NCBI RefSeq assembly: GCF_014698965.1
Contig: NZ_JACXAE010000091.1
Span: 20,693 to 84,692 of the forward strand
Direction: 5' to 3'
Origin: Iningainema tapete BLCC-T55
GTDB lineage: Bacteria; Cyanobacteriota; Cyanobacteriia; Cyanobacteriales; Nostocaceae
DNA: 64,000 bases
The translations under genes and the position numbers were made by a program. The notes under the pieces are model-generated. The model had not been told where the DNA came from, ran no database searches, and saw nothing but the letters and a program-made list of their open reading frames with translations. Shown here piece after piece: positions 1-9,700 of this stretch (position 1 is the first letter of the stretch; the number at the start of each line of letters is the position of its first letter).

Positions 1-22
1 TTGTTAATGGTTAATTGTTGAT

Positions 23-2107
23 ATGGACTCCCCTAAATCTTCAGGACGTAAAAGCGATCGCCGTCAAGCAAATAAAAAGTCCAAAGTAAATAACAAAGGA
101 CTCTACATAAGAGCGATTAAAGACGCCTTCGTCAAGCTTAATCCCAAATACGCAATTAAAAATCCGGTGATGTTTTTAGTGTGGCTCGGCACGATCATCA
201 CCTTACTACTCACAATCGATCCATACCTCTTTGGTCCAGTTTCCGGTAAAAACCTGCAACTGTTTAACGGATTAATTACGGCAATTTTGTTCTTCACCGT
301 TTTATTTGCTAACTATGCTGAAGCTGTGGCAGAAGGACGGGGTAAGGCGCAAGCCGATGCTTTGCGCTCAACAAAGTCAGAGACAACCGCCAAAAAACTT
401 TCCCCCGAAGGCGCAGTTACAGAAGTATCTTCCACTAGCTTGAGTCGTGGCGATACTGTCTACGTAGTTGCTGGTGATATTATTCCCGCCGATGGGGAAG
501 TGATTATGGGTGTTGCCAGTGTAGATGAATCAGCAATTACCGGGGAATCTGCACCAGTATTAAAAGAAACAGGTTCAGACGTAGCTAGTTCAGTTACTGG
601 TGGGACTCGTATTATATCAGATGAGTTAATTATCCGCATCACATCAGACCCAGGTAAAGGGTTTATTGATCGGATGATTGCTTTAGTAGAAGGGGCAGAA
701 CGCTCAAAAACACCAAATGAAATTGCTTTAACGGTGTTGCTAGCAGTTCTCACTTTAGTATTTGTGTTTGTTGTAGTAACTCTACCTGCCATTGCTAATT
801 ACGTCAAAAGTCCAATTAGTGTGGCAATTTTGATTGCTCTTTTGGTGGCGTTGATTCCTACCACAATTGGCGGGTTGCTCAGTGCCATAGGTATTGCTGG
901 TATGGACAGAGTTGCTCAGTTCAACGTGATTGCTACTTCTGGAAGGGCAGTTGAAGCATGTGGTGATGTCAACACCTTAGTTCTGGATAAAACAGGTACA
1001 ATTACTTTAGGTAACCGTTTGGCAGAAGAGTTTGTCCCCATCAACGGTCATTCGATGGACGATATTGCTAATGTGGCTTTAGCGGCAAGTGTATTTGATG
1101 ATACGCCTGAGGGAAAATCGATTGTGCGGTTGGCAGAAAGGTTAGGTGCTAGGGTAGATTTTGATCGCGATCGCTCCGTTGGAGTTGAGTTTTCTGCTAA
1201 AACCCGTATGAGTGGCACAGATTTACCCAATGGCAGCCAAGCTCGTAAAGGTGCTGTTTCTGCAATTAAGGGATTTGTACGTTCTCGCAATGGCAATGAT
1301 ACGCCCGAACTTGATGCTGCTTATGAACGAGTTTCCCAACTTGGCGGTACACCTTTGGCGGTAGCTCTTGATGGCGAAATTTACGGTGTCATTTATCTTA
1401 AGGATATTGTTAAACCCGGTATTCGAGAACGTTTTGACCAATTGCGGCGGATGGGAGTTCGTACCATCATGCTCACTGGGGACAACCGCATTACTGCTTC
1501 TGTAATTGCATCAGAAGCGGGGGTGGATGATTTTATTGCTGAAGCTACTCCTGAAGATAAAATTTCGGTGATTCAACGGGAGCAGGCTCAAGGTAAACTT
1601 GTGGCAATGACGGGGGATGGTACTAATGATGCACCTGCTTTGGCTCAGGCGAATGTTGGGGTAGCAATGAATACTGGTACTCAAGCGGCAAAGGAAGCAG
1701 CTAATATGGTGGATTTGGATTCTGATCCGACTAAGCTGATCGATATTGTGAGTATTGGTAAGCAATTGCTGATTACTCGCGGTGCTTTGACGACGTTTTC
1801 TATTGCTAATGATATTGCTAAGTATTTTGCTATTATTCCGGTTTTGTTTTCGAGTGCTAATTTGCAAAGTTTGAATGTGATGAAGTTGACTAGTACTAAT
1901 TCGGCTGTGCTTTCGGCTTTGATTTATAATGCTTTGATTATTCCTGTTTTGATTCCTTTGGCTTTGACTGGTGTGAAGTTTAGACCTTTGACTTCTAATC
2001 AGCTTTTGCAACGTAATGTTTTGATTTATGGTTTGGGTGGTGTTATTGCTCCTTTTGTTGCTATTAAGTTGATTGATGTTTTGATTACGGCGGTGGGGTT
2101 GGGGTAG
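23..2107 (+). CDS. kdpB: Potassium-transporting ATPase ATP-binding subunit KdpB
   Basis: Catalytic P-type ATPase subunit of the high-affinity Kdp K+ pump of the plasma membrane; it hydrolyses ATP to drive K+ uptake through KdpA. The 694-residue protein has the family's usual length. Visible motifs are the actuator-loop TGES, the phosphorylation site DKTGT (Asp at about residue 322), [12 protein letters not shown] in the hinge region, and hydrophobic segments near residues 50-95, 230-290 and 590-690. The N-terminus is lysine/arginine rich. It opens the visible part of a kdp operon followed by KdpG-, KdpC- and KdpD-like genes; kdpA would lie upstream of the window. Osmotic or low-K+ induction is known for this operon in Anabaena, but no promoter is visible here. 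Confidence 0.97.
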   Translation: MDSPKSSGRKSDRRQANKKSKVNNKGLYIRAIKDAFVKLNPKYAIKNPVMFLVWLGTIITLLLTIDPYLFGPVSGKNLQLFNGLITAILFFTVLFANYAEAVAEGRGKAQADALRSTKSETTAKKLSPEGAVTEVSSTSLSRGDTVYVVAGDIIPADGEVIMGVASVDESAITGESAPVLKETGSDVASSVTGGTRIISDELIIRITSDPGKGFIDRMIALVEGAERSKTPNEIALTVLLAVLTLVFVFVVVTLPAIANYVKSPISVAILIALLVALIPTTIGGLLSAIGIAGMDRVAQFNVIATSGRAVEACGDVNTLVLDKTGTITLGNRLAEEFVPINGHSMDDIANVALAASVFDDTPEGKSIVRLAERLGARVDFDRDRSVGVEFSAKTRMSGTDLPNGSQARKGAVSAIKGFVRSRNGNDTPELDAAYERVSQLGGTPLAVALDGEIYGVIYLKDIVKPGIRERFDQLRRMGVRTIMLTGDNRITASVIASEAGVDDFIAEATPEDKISVIQREQAQGKLVAMTGDGTNDAPALAQANVGVAMNTGTQAAKEAANMVDLDSDPTKLIDIVSIGKQLLITRGALTTFSIANDIAKYFAIIPVLFSSANLQSLNVMKLTSTNSAVLSALIYNALIIPVLIPLALTGVKFRPLTSNQLLQRNVLIYGLGGVIAPFVAIKLIDVLITAVGLG

Positions 2108-2113
2108 TTGTTG

Positions 2114-2140
2114 AACCGCGAAGACGCGAAGGACGCGAAG
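2114..2140. repeat. Short GC-rich tandem repeat (aaccgcgaag family)
   Basis: About 27 nt made of degenerate units resembling GACGCGAAG between kdpB and the next gene. The same sequence in the opposite orientation lies at 11250-11276. It is a dispersed intergenic repeat common in cyanobacteria; function unknown. Confidence 0.6.
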
Positions 2141-2147
2141 AAAGATT

Positions 2148-2420
2148 ATGAAGAATAAGGTTGATAAATTGGCTAAGTTTTTGTCTACAGATTTGGTGGA
2201 GATGATTTTGTATGTTTGGGGGCAATGGCGGGAGCAACGGTTGCCTTTGGTTGTTTTTTTGGGATTGTGTTTGAATTTGCTTATTGCTCCTGTGGTTTAT
2301 GCTGCTGCTGATGGTACGTTGGAACGTCGTTCTGCTTGGGCTATTGGTGTTTTGGGTTTGGTGACTTTGGCTGTTGTTGTTTATTTGTTTATGGTTGTTT
2401 TTCAGCCTGAGCGTTTTTAA
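2148..2420 (+). CDS. kdpG: KdpG/KdpF-like small membrane subunit of the Kdp ATPase
   Basis: A 90-residue protein with two hydrophobic segments (about 33-52 and 64-83). The last stretch, VVVYLFMVVFQPERF, resembles the C-terminus of KdpF, the single-helix stabilising subunit, which typically ends in RPERF. The extra N-terminal half and its place between kdpB and kdpC match the gene called kdpG in Anabaena kdp operons, where it replaces kdpF. It is 40 bp after kdpB and 42 bp before kdpC, so probably co-transcribed. Seen: the order, the size and the QPERF tail. Inferred: a role in assembling or stabilising KdpABC. The symbol follows Anabaena usage. Confidence 0.8.
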   Translation: MKNKVDKLAKFLSTDLVEMILYVWGQWREQRLPLVVFLGLCLNLLIAPVVYAAADGTLERRSAWAIGVLGLVTLAVVVYLFMVVFQPERF

Positions 2421-2462
2421 GTTGTTTAGAGTTTGATTTTATGAGGCTGTTGAGAAGTTTTT

Positions 2463-3068
2463 ATGTCTATTGTTCGAGAAGCTGCTAAGGCGGTTCGCAT
2501 TACTTTAATTCTTTGGGTGCTAACGGCTATTATCTATCCTTTATTGATTCTTTTAGTTGGTCAAATTCCTTTTCTTCAAGATAAGGCTAATGGTAGTATC
2601 GTTAGGAATTTTCAAGATCAACCTTATGGTTCGGCTTTGATTGGGCAACAGTTTCGCTCTGAACGGTATTTTCAAGGTCGTCCAAGTACGGTTAGGTATA
2701 GTCAAGGTAAAGATGCTAAACCAACTGGTTTGTCAGGAGCAAGTAATCTCGCTCCTAGTAATCCAGATTTATTAAGTAGGGTAGTAGACAAGGCAACCAG
2801 ACTTAAAGATGAGAATATTGAGTCTGTTGCTGATTTAATCTATTCTTCAGGGTCTGGCTTAGATCCCCATATTTCTTTACGAGCGGCACGAGAACAGTTT
2901 GAGCGGGTGGCTCGTGCTCGTAATATTAGACCAGATGAGTTAGTTCCTTTGTTGAATAGATATACAGAAGGTCGGTTTTTAGGAATTTTTGGCGAACCTG
3001 GTGTGAATATTCTTAGACTAAATTATGCTTTGGATCTGGATGAATTTAATCGTCAGCGCAATAAATAA
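2463..3068 (+). CDS. kdpC: Potassium-transporting ATPase subunit KdpC
   Basis: Single-span subunit that helps KdpB bind ATP and assembles the pump. The 201-residue protein is of normal length, with one N-terminal transmembrane segment (about residues 11-34) and a periplasmic domain. Family signatures include GSALIGQQF, YFQGRPS, SGSGLDPHISLRAAREQ and a C-terminal segment ending near GVNILRLNYALD. It follows the KdpG-like gene and precedes the short kdpD. Low doubt about identity. Confidence 0.96.
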   Translation: MSIVREAAKAVRITLILWVLTAIIYPLLILLVGQIPFLQDKANGSIVRNFQDQPYGSALIGQQFRSERYFQGRPSTVRYSQGKDAKPTGLSGASNLAPSNPDLLSRVVDKATRLKDENIESVADLIYSSGSGLDPHISLRAAREQFERVARARNIRPDELVPLLNRYTEGRFLGIFGEPGVNILRLNYALDLDEFNRQRNK

Positions 3069-3113
3069 ATGCTAACAGCTAATTGTTTATGAGAGATTTG
3101 GAATGTGCCATTA

Positions 3114-3140
3114 ACAATTAGCAATTAACAATTATCAATT
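3114..3140. repeat. Heptanucleotide tandem repeat (caattaa/caattag type)
   Basis: Degenerate 7-nt units (ACAATTA, GCAATTA, ACAATTA, TCAATT) between kdpC and kdpD. Related units occur at 23985-24045 and 51989-52083. These match the short tandemly repeated sequences of heterocystous cyanobacteria. Confidence 0.7.
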
Positions 3141-3150
3141 CCCAGGTAAT

Positions 3151-4341
3151 ATGAATATTAAAGGCGATTTTTTAAATAATTCTAACTTTCCTAAGTTAGA
3201 AAATAAATCCTTGCCTCCTCTTTCTTATGAACTAAGTTCACCACGCCGAGGGAAATACAAAATATTTATTGGTATGGCTCCTGGGGTAGGTAAAACCTAT
3301 CGGATGCTGGAGGAAGCTCATGCACTTAAGAAGGAAGGGGTTGATGTTGTTATTGGGCTTTTGGAAACTCACGGACGTAAGGAGACGGCACAAAAGGCTG
3401 AGGGTTTGGAGATGATCGCCCGCAAGCAAATTGAGCGGGGTGGGTTGACTTTGACAGAAATGGATACGGATGCGATTATTGCACGCTCGCCTCAGTTGGT
3501 ACTAATTGATGAATTGGCTCATACTAATGTCCCTGGTTCTCTCAGAGAAAAACGCTACCAAGATGTAGAAGTTATTTTGGCTCAAGGCATTGATGTTTAT
3601 TCGACAATGAATATTCAGCATTTGGAAAGTCTCAATGACTTGGTAGCTAAGATTACAGGTGTAGTTGTCCGAGAACGTGTTCCTGACCGTATTTTAGAGG
3701 AAGCTACGGAGGTAGTAGTAATAGATGTGACCCCAGAAACGCTTCAGGAACGGTTGCTGGAAGGTAAAATATATGCACCACAAAAAATTCAACAATCTCT
3801 CGATAACTTTTTTCAACGCCGTAATTTAATTGCTTTGCGAGAATTGGCATTGCGCGAAGTTGCTGATAATGTTGAAGAAGATGCTATTGCCTCTACTCCT
3901 CAAGGCCAGTTTTGTAACATACATGAGCGAGTTATGGTCTGTGTATCTACTTACCCTAATTCAGTACAACTACTACGGCGGGGAGCAAGAATTGCTGGGT
4001 ACATGAATGCTCCTCTTTTTACTGTATATGTCGCCCATCCAGAGCGCTTTATCACTAAGGAAGAAAGTTTATACCTGGAAACTTTTGAAAAGCTGTGCAA
4101 AGAATTTGAAGGTACATTCATTCGTGTTACTAGTAATGATATAGCCGAAGCAATTGCGCAAGTGGCAGAAAAGTACCGCATCACCCAAATAGTGATTGGT
4201 GCTTCTCAGCGATCGCGTTGGCAAATTTTATTCAAAGGTTCCTTAACTCACAAGTTACTACGATTACTCAAAGATGTAGATTTACATATCATTTCTACAG
4301 AAAAAAATGGCATCCCCAATCGTCCAGCAATGGAAGATTAG
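3151..4341 (+). CDS. kdpD: Truncated KdpD: sensor N-terminal domain plus USP domain, no kinase
   Basis: The 396-residue protein carries the KdpD N-terminal domain with a P-loop (GMAPGVGKT, residues 41-49), LETHGR at about 71-76 and LIDELAHTN at about 118-126, followed by a universal-stress-protein-like domain (about 258-385). Full KdpD proteins are roughly 850-900 residues and continue into four membrane spans, GAF and histidine kinase; all of that is missing. The stop is clean and a different gene (anmK) follows, so this is not a recent frameshift. Short KdpD of this form is known from Anabaena kdp operons. No kdpE is in the window. It probably modulates the pump or an unlinked kinase; the mechanism is inference. 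Confidence 0.93.
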   Translation: MNIKGDFLNNSNFPKLENKSLPPLSYELSSPRRGKYKIFIGMAPGVGKTYRMLEEAHALKKEGVDVVIGLLETHGRKETAQKAEGLEMIARKQIERGGLTLTEMDTDAIIARSPQLVLIDELAHTNVPGSLREKRYQDVEVILAQGIDVYSTMNIQHLESLNDLVAKITGVVVRERVPDRILEEATEVVVIDVTPETLQERLLEGKIYAPQKIQQSLDNFFQRRNLIALRELALREVADNVEEDAIASTPQGQFCNIHERVMVCVSTYPNSVQLLRRGARIAGYMNAPLFTVYVAHPERFITKEESLYLETFEKLCKEFEGTFIRVTSNDIAEAIAQVAEKYRITQIVIGASQRSRWQILFKGSLTHKLLRLLKDVDLHIISTEKNGIPNRPAMED

Positions 4342-4364
4342 TAAAATGTCAACAAAAAGTTTAG

Positions 4365-4404
4365 TTTGTAGTAAGCGCTTTAGCGCTAAAGTGCTTACTA
4401 CAAA
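4365..4404. repeat. 40-nt palindrome between kdpD and anmK
   Basis: Two 20-nt arms (TTTGTAGTAAGC...GCTTACTACAAA) that are complementary except for one position which can form G-U in RNA. It could act as a terminator-like hairpin for the kdp operon, but no T-tract follows, and related palindromes (around 40040) suggest a dispersed repeat. Confidence 0.6.
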
Positions 4405-4423
4405 ATCTCAAAACTAAAATCGA

Positions 4424-5578
4424 ATGACTCTTGTAATTGGTTTAATCAGTGGTACATCTGTAGATGGTATAGATGCTGCCTTAGTAGATATTACTGGTAC
4501 AGATTTAGACATCAAAATTGAACTAGTAGCAGGTGCAACGTATCCCTACTCAACCGAACTAAGAGAGCAAATTCTCGCAGTTTGTGGTGGCGCTGCCCTC
4601 AACATGGCTCAATTGGCTCAATTAGATGATGCGATCGCTTTTGCTTTTGCCCAAGCAGCTCAGAATATTCAAATCGGACAGCAAAAGGCTACTTTGATTG
4701 GTTCCCACGGTCAAACAGTTTACCATAGACCACCTCCGGGAGTGGGGGAAATTTCCCAACCCAAAATCGGTTATTCCCTTCAACTTGGTCGTGGTGCTAT
4801 AATTGCTAATACTACGGGTATTACTACTGTCAGTAATTTTCGTGTAGCAGATGTTGCTATTGGTGGTCACGGTGCGCCTTTAGTACCTCGTATCGATGCA
4901 GCTTTGCTCAGTCATCCTGTAGAAGCTCGTTGTGTTCAAAATATAGGTGGTATTGGTAATGTTACTCATATACCATCAAGAGATGACAACTGGTTGACAA
5001 AAGTTCGTGCTTGGGATACAGGACCAGGAAATAGTCTTTTAGATTTGGCAGTGTACCATTTAACTAAGGGTACAAAAACTTACGATCAAGATGGCGCTTG
5101 GGCAGCGAGTGGTACTCCGTGTCATCCTTTGGTGGAACAATGGCTGAGCCAAGACTACTTTCATACACCACCACCCAAATCCACAGGAAGAGAGTTATTC
5201 GGTGACACATACTTACATCAATGTATACAAGATGCTGAACCCTACCAACTCAGTCCCGCCGACTTTTTGGCTACCTTGACAGAACTTACAGCCGCTTCCA
5301 TTGTTCACAGTTACCGTACTTTTCTACCGCAAATGCCACAGCGAGTGCTACTGTGTGGCGGTGGTAGTCGCAATCTTTATCTCAAAAGTCGATTGCAGCA
5401 GTTGTTGACATCGATACCAGTTTCAACTACAGATGAAGTTGGTTTGAATGCTGATTTTAAAGAAGCGATCGCTTTTGCAGTTTTAGCTTACTGGCGACAG
5501 TTGGGTACTCCTGGCAACCTACCTACCGCCACTGGCGCACCTCAAGAAGTGCTTTTGGGCGAAATCTGGCAAGCATGA
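4424..5578 (+). CDS. anmK: Anhydro-N-acetylmuramic acid kinase AnmK
   Basis: Cytoplasmic enzyme that opens the 1,6-anhydro ring of anhydro-MurNAc and phosphorylates it in peptidoglycan recycling. The 384-residue protein has the normal length. The N-terminal [18 protein letters not shown] is the AnmK signature; [12 protein letters not shown], the NIGGIGNVT segment, WDTGPGN and the C-terminal LLCGGGSRN are all present as in ASKHA-fold sugar kinases. It stands alone, after a palindrome separating it from kdpD and before convergent glycosyltransferase genes. No partner recycling genes (nagZ, murQ) are next to it. Confidence 0.96.
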   Translation: MTLVIGLISGTSVDGIDAALVDITGTDLDIKIELVAGATYPYSTELREQILAVCGGAALNMAQLAQLDDAIAFAFAQAAQNIQIGQQKATLIGSHGQTVYHRPPPGVGEISQPKIGYSLQLGRGAIIANTTGITTVSNFRVADVAIGGHGAPLVPRIDAALLSHPVEARCVQNIGGIGNVTHIPSRDDNWLTKVRAWDTGPGNSLLDLAVYHLTKGTKTYDQDGAWAASGTPCHPLVEQWLSQDYFHTPPPKSTGRELFGDTYLHQCIQDAEPYQLSPADFLATLTELTAASIVHSYRTFLPQMPQRVLLCGGGSRNLYLKSRLQQLLTSIPVSTTDEVGLNADFKEAIAFAVLAYWRQLGTPGNLPTATGAPQEVLLGEIWQA

Positions 5579-5602
5579 ACCCCACCCTAGCCCTCCCCTT
5601 AA

Positions 5603-5704
5603 TAAGGGGAGGGTTGGGAGGGGTATATATCTACCTTGTGAGTGAAAACATGATAAGGGGAGGGTTGGGGTAGGGTAATCTACTTTGTTAGTGAAAACAC
5701 GTAA
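5603..5704. repeat. 51-nt tandem duplication covering the 3' end of the glycosyltransferase gene
   Basis: Two adjacent 51-nt copies (5603-5653 and 5654-5704). Each begins TAAGGGGAGGGTTGGG and ends with a version of the last codons of the minus-strand glycosyltransferase (TGAGTGAAAACA versus TTAGTGAAAACAC). The gene's real stop lies in the second copy. The G-rich half belongs to a common cyanobacterial repeat type (AGGGGAGGGTTGGG). Confidence 0.7.
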
Positions 5705-7284
5705 ATAGATACGTTTTCTTCTCTACCAGGGTAGTCTTTTTTCTGCCGTAATGGGTAGAGTTGTTTTAATCTAGACAAGAATACATTAGCTCGACTGTAT
5801 TTCATTTGTCCGACATCCGCTAAAACCAAATTCTCTTGAATTAGAGCTAACTCTCGATAGCCTTTGCGTGCCTCTTCTTGAATACGCTGTTCTATATCTG
5901 ATATTAATGTTGGTTGCTCCCATATTTTGGCATAACCTTGAGGTCTAAATATTTCTGGATTTTGCCAACGCGCAAAGCCATGTAGTTTTACTTGGTGCTG
6001 TCTCATATAGTATCCAAAGGTAGGACCTAAATAGTCAGGATTGACAAGGTAAATAGTATTTCCATGAGACTTTTGCACTAAATCAGCAGCCAGTAACCTG
6101 ATCCCTGATTTATTTTGATTTCCTAAAGATAAAGCACTTAGCGAATTAGGTAATACCAACCAACAGAGTAGCAACGCTACGGCAAAGTGTAGACTCAACT
6201 TTTTCCATCTGCTATTGCAGTAGCTGTAAATTAACTGTCCAAGAGCAACCAACCAACTGGCATAAAGTACCCAGGCAATGGGGGCAAAGGGAAAAATATA
6301 TCGATCATACGATAAAGAAAGAGCTGCCTGTGCTGAGAAAAGTATGATGAAGCACGTACTAAGAATAATTGTCGATGGATTAAAAACTTGATTCCAACGG
6401 TAAGAAGACTGCTTAAATTGAGTGAATAACCGTTGCACTCCCAGAGCTAAGGTCAAAAAAATCAGTAGTCTGGCAGTCTTGTTACCTCTGCCTGTTGGGA
6501 TGGTATAAGTTATATGTTCAAATAACAAATTTACTCTGCGCAACAAAGGTTCTTTCTCTATCCAAGGTGTGCCTATCTGGAAGTGATTTAAGAAAATTGG
6601 CAACCACGGCGCATATAGCAAAAAGATTACTCCGAAAGCAATAGCAAAAGGTTTCAACCTCACATTTGCGATCCGAAGTAATTTGAGGCAGATAGTAATG
6701 AAGATGAGACTAAAAACTACTAATAGACCTGTATACTGAACATACAACAGTATAGTTGTACAAATTACAAAGCCAATTAAATACCTTGTTTGGGATTTGC
6801 TTACTACCGCTTGACAGTACATTAGTAATGTCAAACAACATAGCAAAGCTGTTATGGTGTAAGGTCTAGCCTCTTGAGAATAATAAATAGCTGATGGGAT
6901 TACAGTAGTGATTGTTGCTGCGATGATCCCCGCACTATTTGAACTAGCAACTCTACCTAAAGCATAGGTAGCAGGAATTATTAATATACCAAAAATCAAC
7001 GCAGGTAGTTTAAATACTACTTCTTCTACCCCAAACCATTGCATCCATTGATGCATAATTAGGTAAAAGCCAGGAGGATTAAGTTCGCTGATGGTAACTG
7101 TCTTAATTAATTCAGCAAAATTGGTCGGCAGTGCATCAAAATAAGTAGATGCCTCATCACGGTATAAACCTTGTCCAAGACTAGGTAGACGTAACCACAC
7201 ACCTATTAATATTAGACCAATCAGCAAATAAATATCATTCACCTTTAGTAAAGGTTTAGATTGGGCAGGATGAGAAGTGAGCAT
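5680..7284 (-). CDS. GT39-like membrane glycosyltransferase (PMT/ArnT superfamily)
   Basis: Polytopic membrane protein of 534 residues with about ten hydrophobic segments. An acidic pair in LYRDEASTYFDAL (about residues 40-52), just after the first membrane helix, matches the catalytic loop of GT-C enzymes such as PMT, ArnT and bacterial Glt39 proteins, which use polyprenyl-phosphate sugars. The C-terminal ~130 residues form a soluble domain. Just 16 bp upstream on the same strand lies a DPM1-like glycosyltransferase, which can make the polyprenyl-phosphate sugar donor, so the two plausibly work in sequence on an envelope polymer or glycoprotein. The exact sugar and acceptor cannot be told. 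Confidence 0.85.
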   Translation of the reverse strand: MLTSHPAQSKPLLKVNDIYLLIGLILIGVWLRLPSLGQGLYRDEASTYFDALPTNFAELIKTVTISELNPPGFYLIMHQWMQWFGVEEVVFKLPALIFGILIIPATYALGRVASSNSAGIIAATITTVIPSAIYYSQEARPYTITALLCCLTLLMYCQAVVSKSQTRYLIGFVICTTILLYVQYTGLLVVFSLIFITICLKLLRIANVRLKPFAIAFGVIFLLYAPWLPIFLNHFQIGTPWIEKEPLLRRVNLLFEHITYTIPTGRGNKTARLLIFLTLALGVQRLFTQFKQSSYRWNQVFNPSTIILSTCFIILFSAQAALSLSYDRYIFPFAPIAWVLYASWLVALGQLIYSYCNSRWKKLSLHFAVALLLCWLVLPNSLSALSLGNQNKSGIRLLAADLVQKSHGNTIYLVNPDYLGPTFGYYMRQHQVKLHGFARWQNPEIFRPQGYAKIWEQPTLISDIEQRIQEEARKGYRELALIQENLVLADVGQMKYSRANVFLSRLKQLYPLRQKKDYPGREENVSIYVFSLTK

Positions 7285-7300
7285 ATTTAATCTTTTACCT

Positions 7301-8542
7301 TTATTTCACTTGTGTTACCCGCCAACTGAGTTTTAGGTTAACCCAGAAATTCCAAATAGTAGTAGCGGCGATCGCAATCAGGTTGGCAATGTAAGCATTG
7401 CGAATTACGAAATTGAACACTAAATTCAAAACCAGTACATTCAATACCAATCCGGCAAGGCAAATAATATTGAATTTTAAAAATCGCTTGAGTCGCTGAC
7501 GCCATTCTTGCTGCTGCATGGAAATATCAGCAAAAGTCCAGCTATCATTCCAAATGAAATTGTTAATAATTGCTATTTCACCGGAGATAATTTTACTCCG
7601 AGTCAAGGGCAAACCTAGTGCAGTTGGGCTATGGAGCAAGTACAGCACCACCATATCAACAAATACCCCCGTTAATCCCACCAAGCCAAAACGGAGGAAG
7701 CGACTTACTGGGAAACTTTGGCGTTGAGTGAATCGTCTTAGCCTACTGGTGGAGAGCCGTAACAAAACTAAGTGCTGTATGTACTCCACATACTGCTTCC
7801 ACGTCACCTTACTTTCACCCTCTTTGCGTTCGCTAAACACGTAACCCACTTCGCCAATTTCACCCACTTCTCCTCGCCCAAGCACTTCAATCAGAATTTT
7901 GTATCCTACGGGATTAAGGGTTGCACCTGCGATCGCATTGCGGCGGATCATAAAATAACCACTCATTGGATCGGAAACTCTGCTTAGTACTCTTGGTAAG
8001 ATAATTAATCCCAGCAATTGTGCGCCACGGGACAAAAAACGCCGGATGAAACTCCAGCTACTCACCCCACCACCTTCTTTGTGACGACTAGCAACTGCTA
8101 CATCTGCTCCTTGTTGAATTACCTGTAACAGTTGTAATAGCACATGAGGTGGATGCTGTAAATCCGCATCAATCACTCCTAAAACTTGTCCTCTGGCTGC
8201 CTGCCATCCCCGAATCACCGCACTGGAAAGTCCCCGCTCATGCTGGCGGCGCATCACCTGCAACTGCGGGTATTCTTCTACCAAAGATTGTGCCACTTGC
8301 CAAGTACCATCCGGACTATTATCGTCTACTACAATCAGTTCATAATCTCCAGGGATCGATTCATCTAACAGTTCGCTCAATATCCTCACTATTTTTTTGA
8401 CATTTGCCGCCTCTTTGTAAGTCGGAATCACTAACGAAAAGAAGATGGTTTCACTTTCTGTACCAACACTCGGTGGCAATGGAGAAATCCGCAATGGACC
8501 GGTGGGTACTGACAAAAGTGAGTTAGGTTCAAGGATACTCAT
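7301..8542 (-). CDS. DPM1-like GT2 glycosyltransferase fused to a GtrA membrane domain
   Basis: The 413-residue fusion has an N-terminal GT2 domain (about 33-270) with VVDDNSPDGTWQVA and GVIDADLQHPP, both typical of dolichol/polyprenyl-phosphate mannose synthases. The C-terminal GtrA domain (about 285-405) has four hydrophobic helices starting at FLRFGLVGLTGVFVDMVVLY. The predicted reaction is transfer of a hexose from a nucleotide sugar to polyprenyl phosphate, with GtrA helping the product cross the membrane. It precedes the GT39-like gene by 16 bp in the same direction, so a two-gene operon is likely. Confidence 0.9.
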   Translation of the reverse strand: MSILEPNSLLSVPTGPLRISPLPPSVGTESETIFFSLVIPTYKEAANVKKIVRILSELLDESIPGDYELIVVDDNSPDGTWQVAQSLVEEYPQLQVMRRQHERGLSSAVIRGWQAARGQVLGVIDADLQHPPHVLLQLLQVIQQGADVAVASRHKEGGGVSSWSFIRRFLSRGAQLLGLIILPRVLSRVSDPMSGYFMIRRNAIAGATLNPVGYKILIEVLGRGEVGEIGEVGYVFSERKEGESKVTWKQYVEYIQHLVLLRLSTSRLRRFTQRQSFPVSRFLRFGLVGLTGVFVDMVVLYLLHSPTALGLPLTRSKIISGEIAIINNFIWNDSWTFADISMQQQEWRQRLKRFLKFNIICLAGLVLNVLVLNLVFNFVIRNAYIANLIAIAATTIWNFWVNLKLSWRVTQVK

Positions 8543-8974
8543 AGAATAATGACCGTTTAGGGTAATTTAACGCACGTTGCTTTCGAGCTAATGTGATAGC
8601 ACCTACCTAAAATCAATGTTAGTTAATAGAACTAAAAAATTGCTTAAGTCTGATGTACGTAAATCTTGGGAGTAGCTAAGTAACTTTTGTGGTTGCAATT
8701 TAAATGTAAGCAGTTCAGTTAACTATATGAGATAGAGTTAATACTTAATGACATAATAATTACACCGTAAATTTACTGTTATTAATTTATTGCGTCTTCA
8801 TGCAATTTTAAACATTTTTTGCTCAACTTCATAATTAATTTATATTTTTCTGGCATTATCTTCATACAACCATGATAATCTCCGTAATTACTCGCCAAAA
8901 AATAGTAGTATTTTTATATAACTATCTAGTAAAATAAAGTTACAAAAATAAACGTCTTTATTGATACCGTAAAC
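8543..8974. other. AT-rich intergenic region with no recognised gene
   Basis: About 430 bp between the start of the GT2/GtrA gene and a decayed gene fragment. It is AT-rich, has no ORF with family resemblance and no clear hairpin. It presumably contains the promoter for the minus-strand glycosyltransferase pair; no convincing -35/-10 pair was singled out. Confidence 0.5.
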
Positions 8975-9262
8975 CTACTTTCTTTGAGTACAACGCCAAG
9001 TTATGATGCTAAAAAATAAGGTAGCCAAAATACTCAATAATAATGAAGCGTAAAAGGGATGGGGTGGGTTGTGAGGAGCTAAACCTACACCTACTACTTG
9101 GATTGTCTTTTCTAAAGAGCGATCTATTTCAGTTTGTTTTATTTCAACTATACCGCGAATTGAGGCGATCGTGGCATCGGCATAATTACTATTGTCTATT
9201 GCCATATCAACTTCGCGGTACAATTCCTCAACTATTCGTTGTGATGAAATGTAGGCGCTTAT
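8975..9262 (-). pseudogene. C-terminal remnant of a larger protein with a terminal membrane helix
   Basis: An open frame runs from an upstream stop near 9262 to the stop at 8975 with no ATG at the expected place (only a TTG at 9223). It encodes a helical, coiled-coil-like stretch (IVEIKQTEIDRSLEKTIQVV) followed by one hydrophobic segment (SLLLSILATLFFSIITW) and a basic tail. This looks like the end of a longer cyanobacterial protein whose N-terminus is gone, rather than a complete small gene. The family is not identified. Confidence 0.4.
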
Positions 9263-9540
9263 AGCTTACGGGAAGTATTGCAATAGTAAGACTGTTCAAT
9301 CCAGATACGTATTTCTTCCTCAGAACCAAAACAAGCAGAACGTCCTGTCATTGGATCGTAGGCGTGCCAACAATAAGTACAACCGTAACAGTCTGATTCT
9401 TGCCAAACTTGTAGTTCAGAACTGCTATACATCCATGTGAGGACATGTTGCCAAACGTTCTTCAGGGTTGGTAATAAAGTGTTAAGGATTTTCACGGTAA
9501 AATTACCCAAGTAAAAGTGAACTATTAATTTCACTTTCAC
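9259..9540 (-). CDS. Small conserved cyanobacterial protein (WHAYDP-TGRS type)
   Basis: A 93-residue product. Its C-terminal half has a pattern remembered from short uncharacterised cyanobacterial proteins: SSSELQVWQ, WHAYDPMTGRS and EEEIRIWIEQSYY. Five cysteines lie between about 51 and 88. No known enzymatic motif is present. The N-terminal 15 residues may be excess, because a GTG (VKILNTLL) could be the true start. The stop lies next to the decayed fragment 8975-9262. Function unknown. Confidence 0.55.
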   Translation of the reverse strand: MKVKLIVHFYLGNFTVKILNTLLPTLKNVWQHVLTWMYSSSELQVWQESDCYGCTYCWHAYDPMTGRSACFGSEEEIRIWIEQSYYCNTSRKL

Positions 9541-9700
9541 TCAGGAATTTCAAAGTGAGAAGGTACAGTTTTGGCAGATTTGTCCTAGTACAGTGATGAG
9601 CAATTGCAACTGTTCTAGTCAAAATTCGCCCAAGTGTACCATGTTCTACTGCGAAAAATCGTTTATATTGCAAGTAGTTACAGTGCTGGAGTGCGCCAAG

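Noticed and set aside
1511..2011. Long minus-strand frame inside kdpB
   Set aside because: Shadow of a strongly conserved gene; translation is low-complexity and has no family features.
9593..9700. Cysteine-rich N-terminal extension of the MocR-type regulator
   Set aside because: Unlike the family; the internal ATG at 9701 gives the standard N-terminus.
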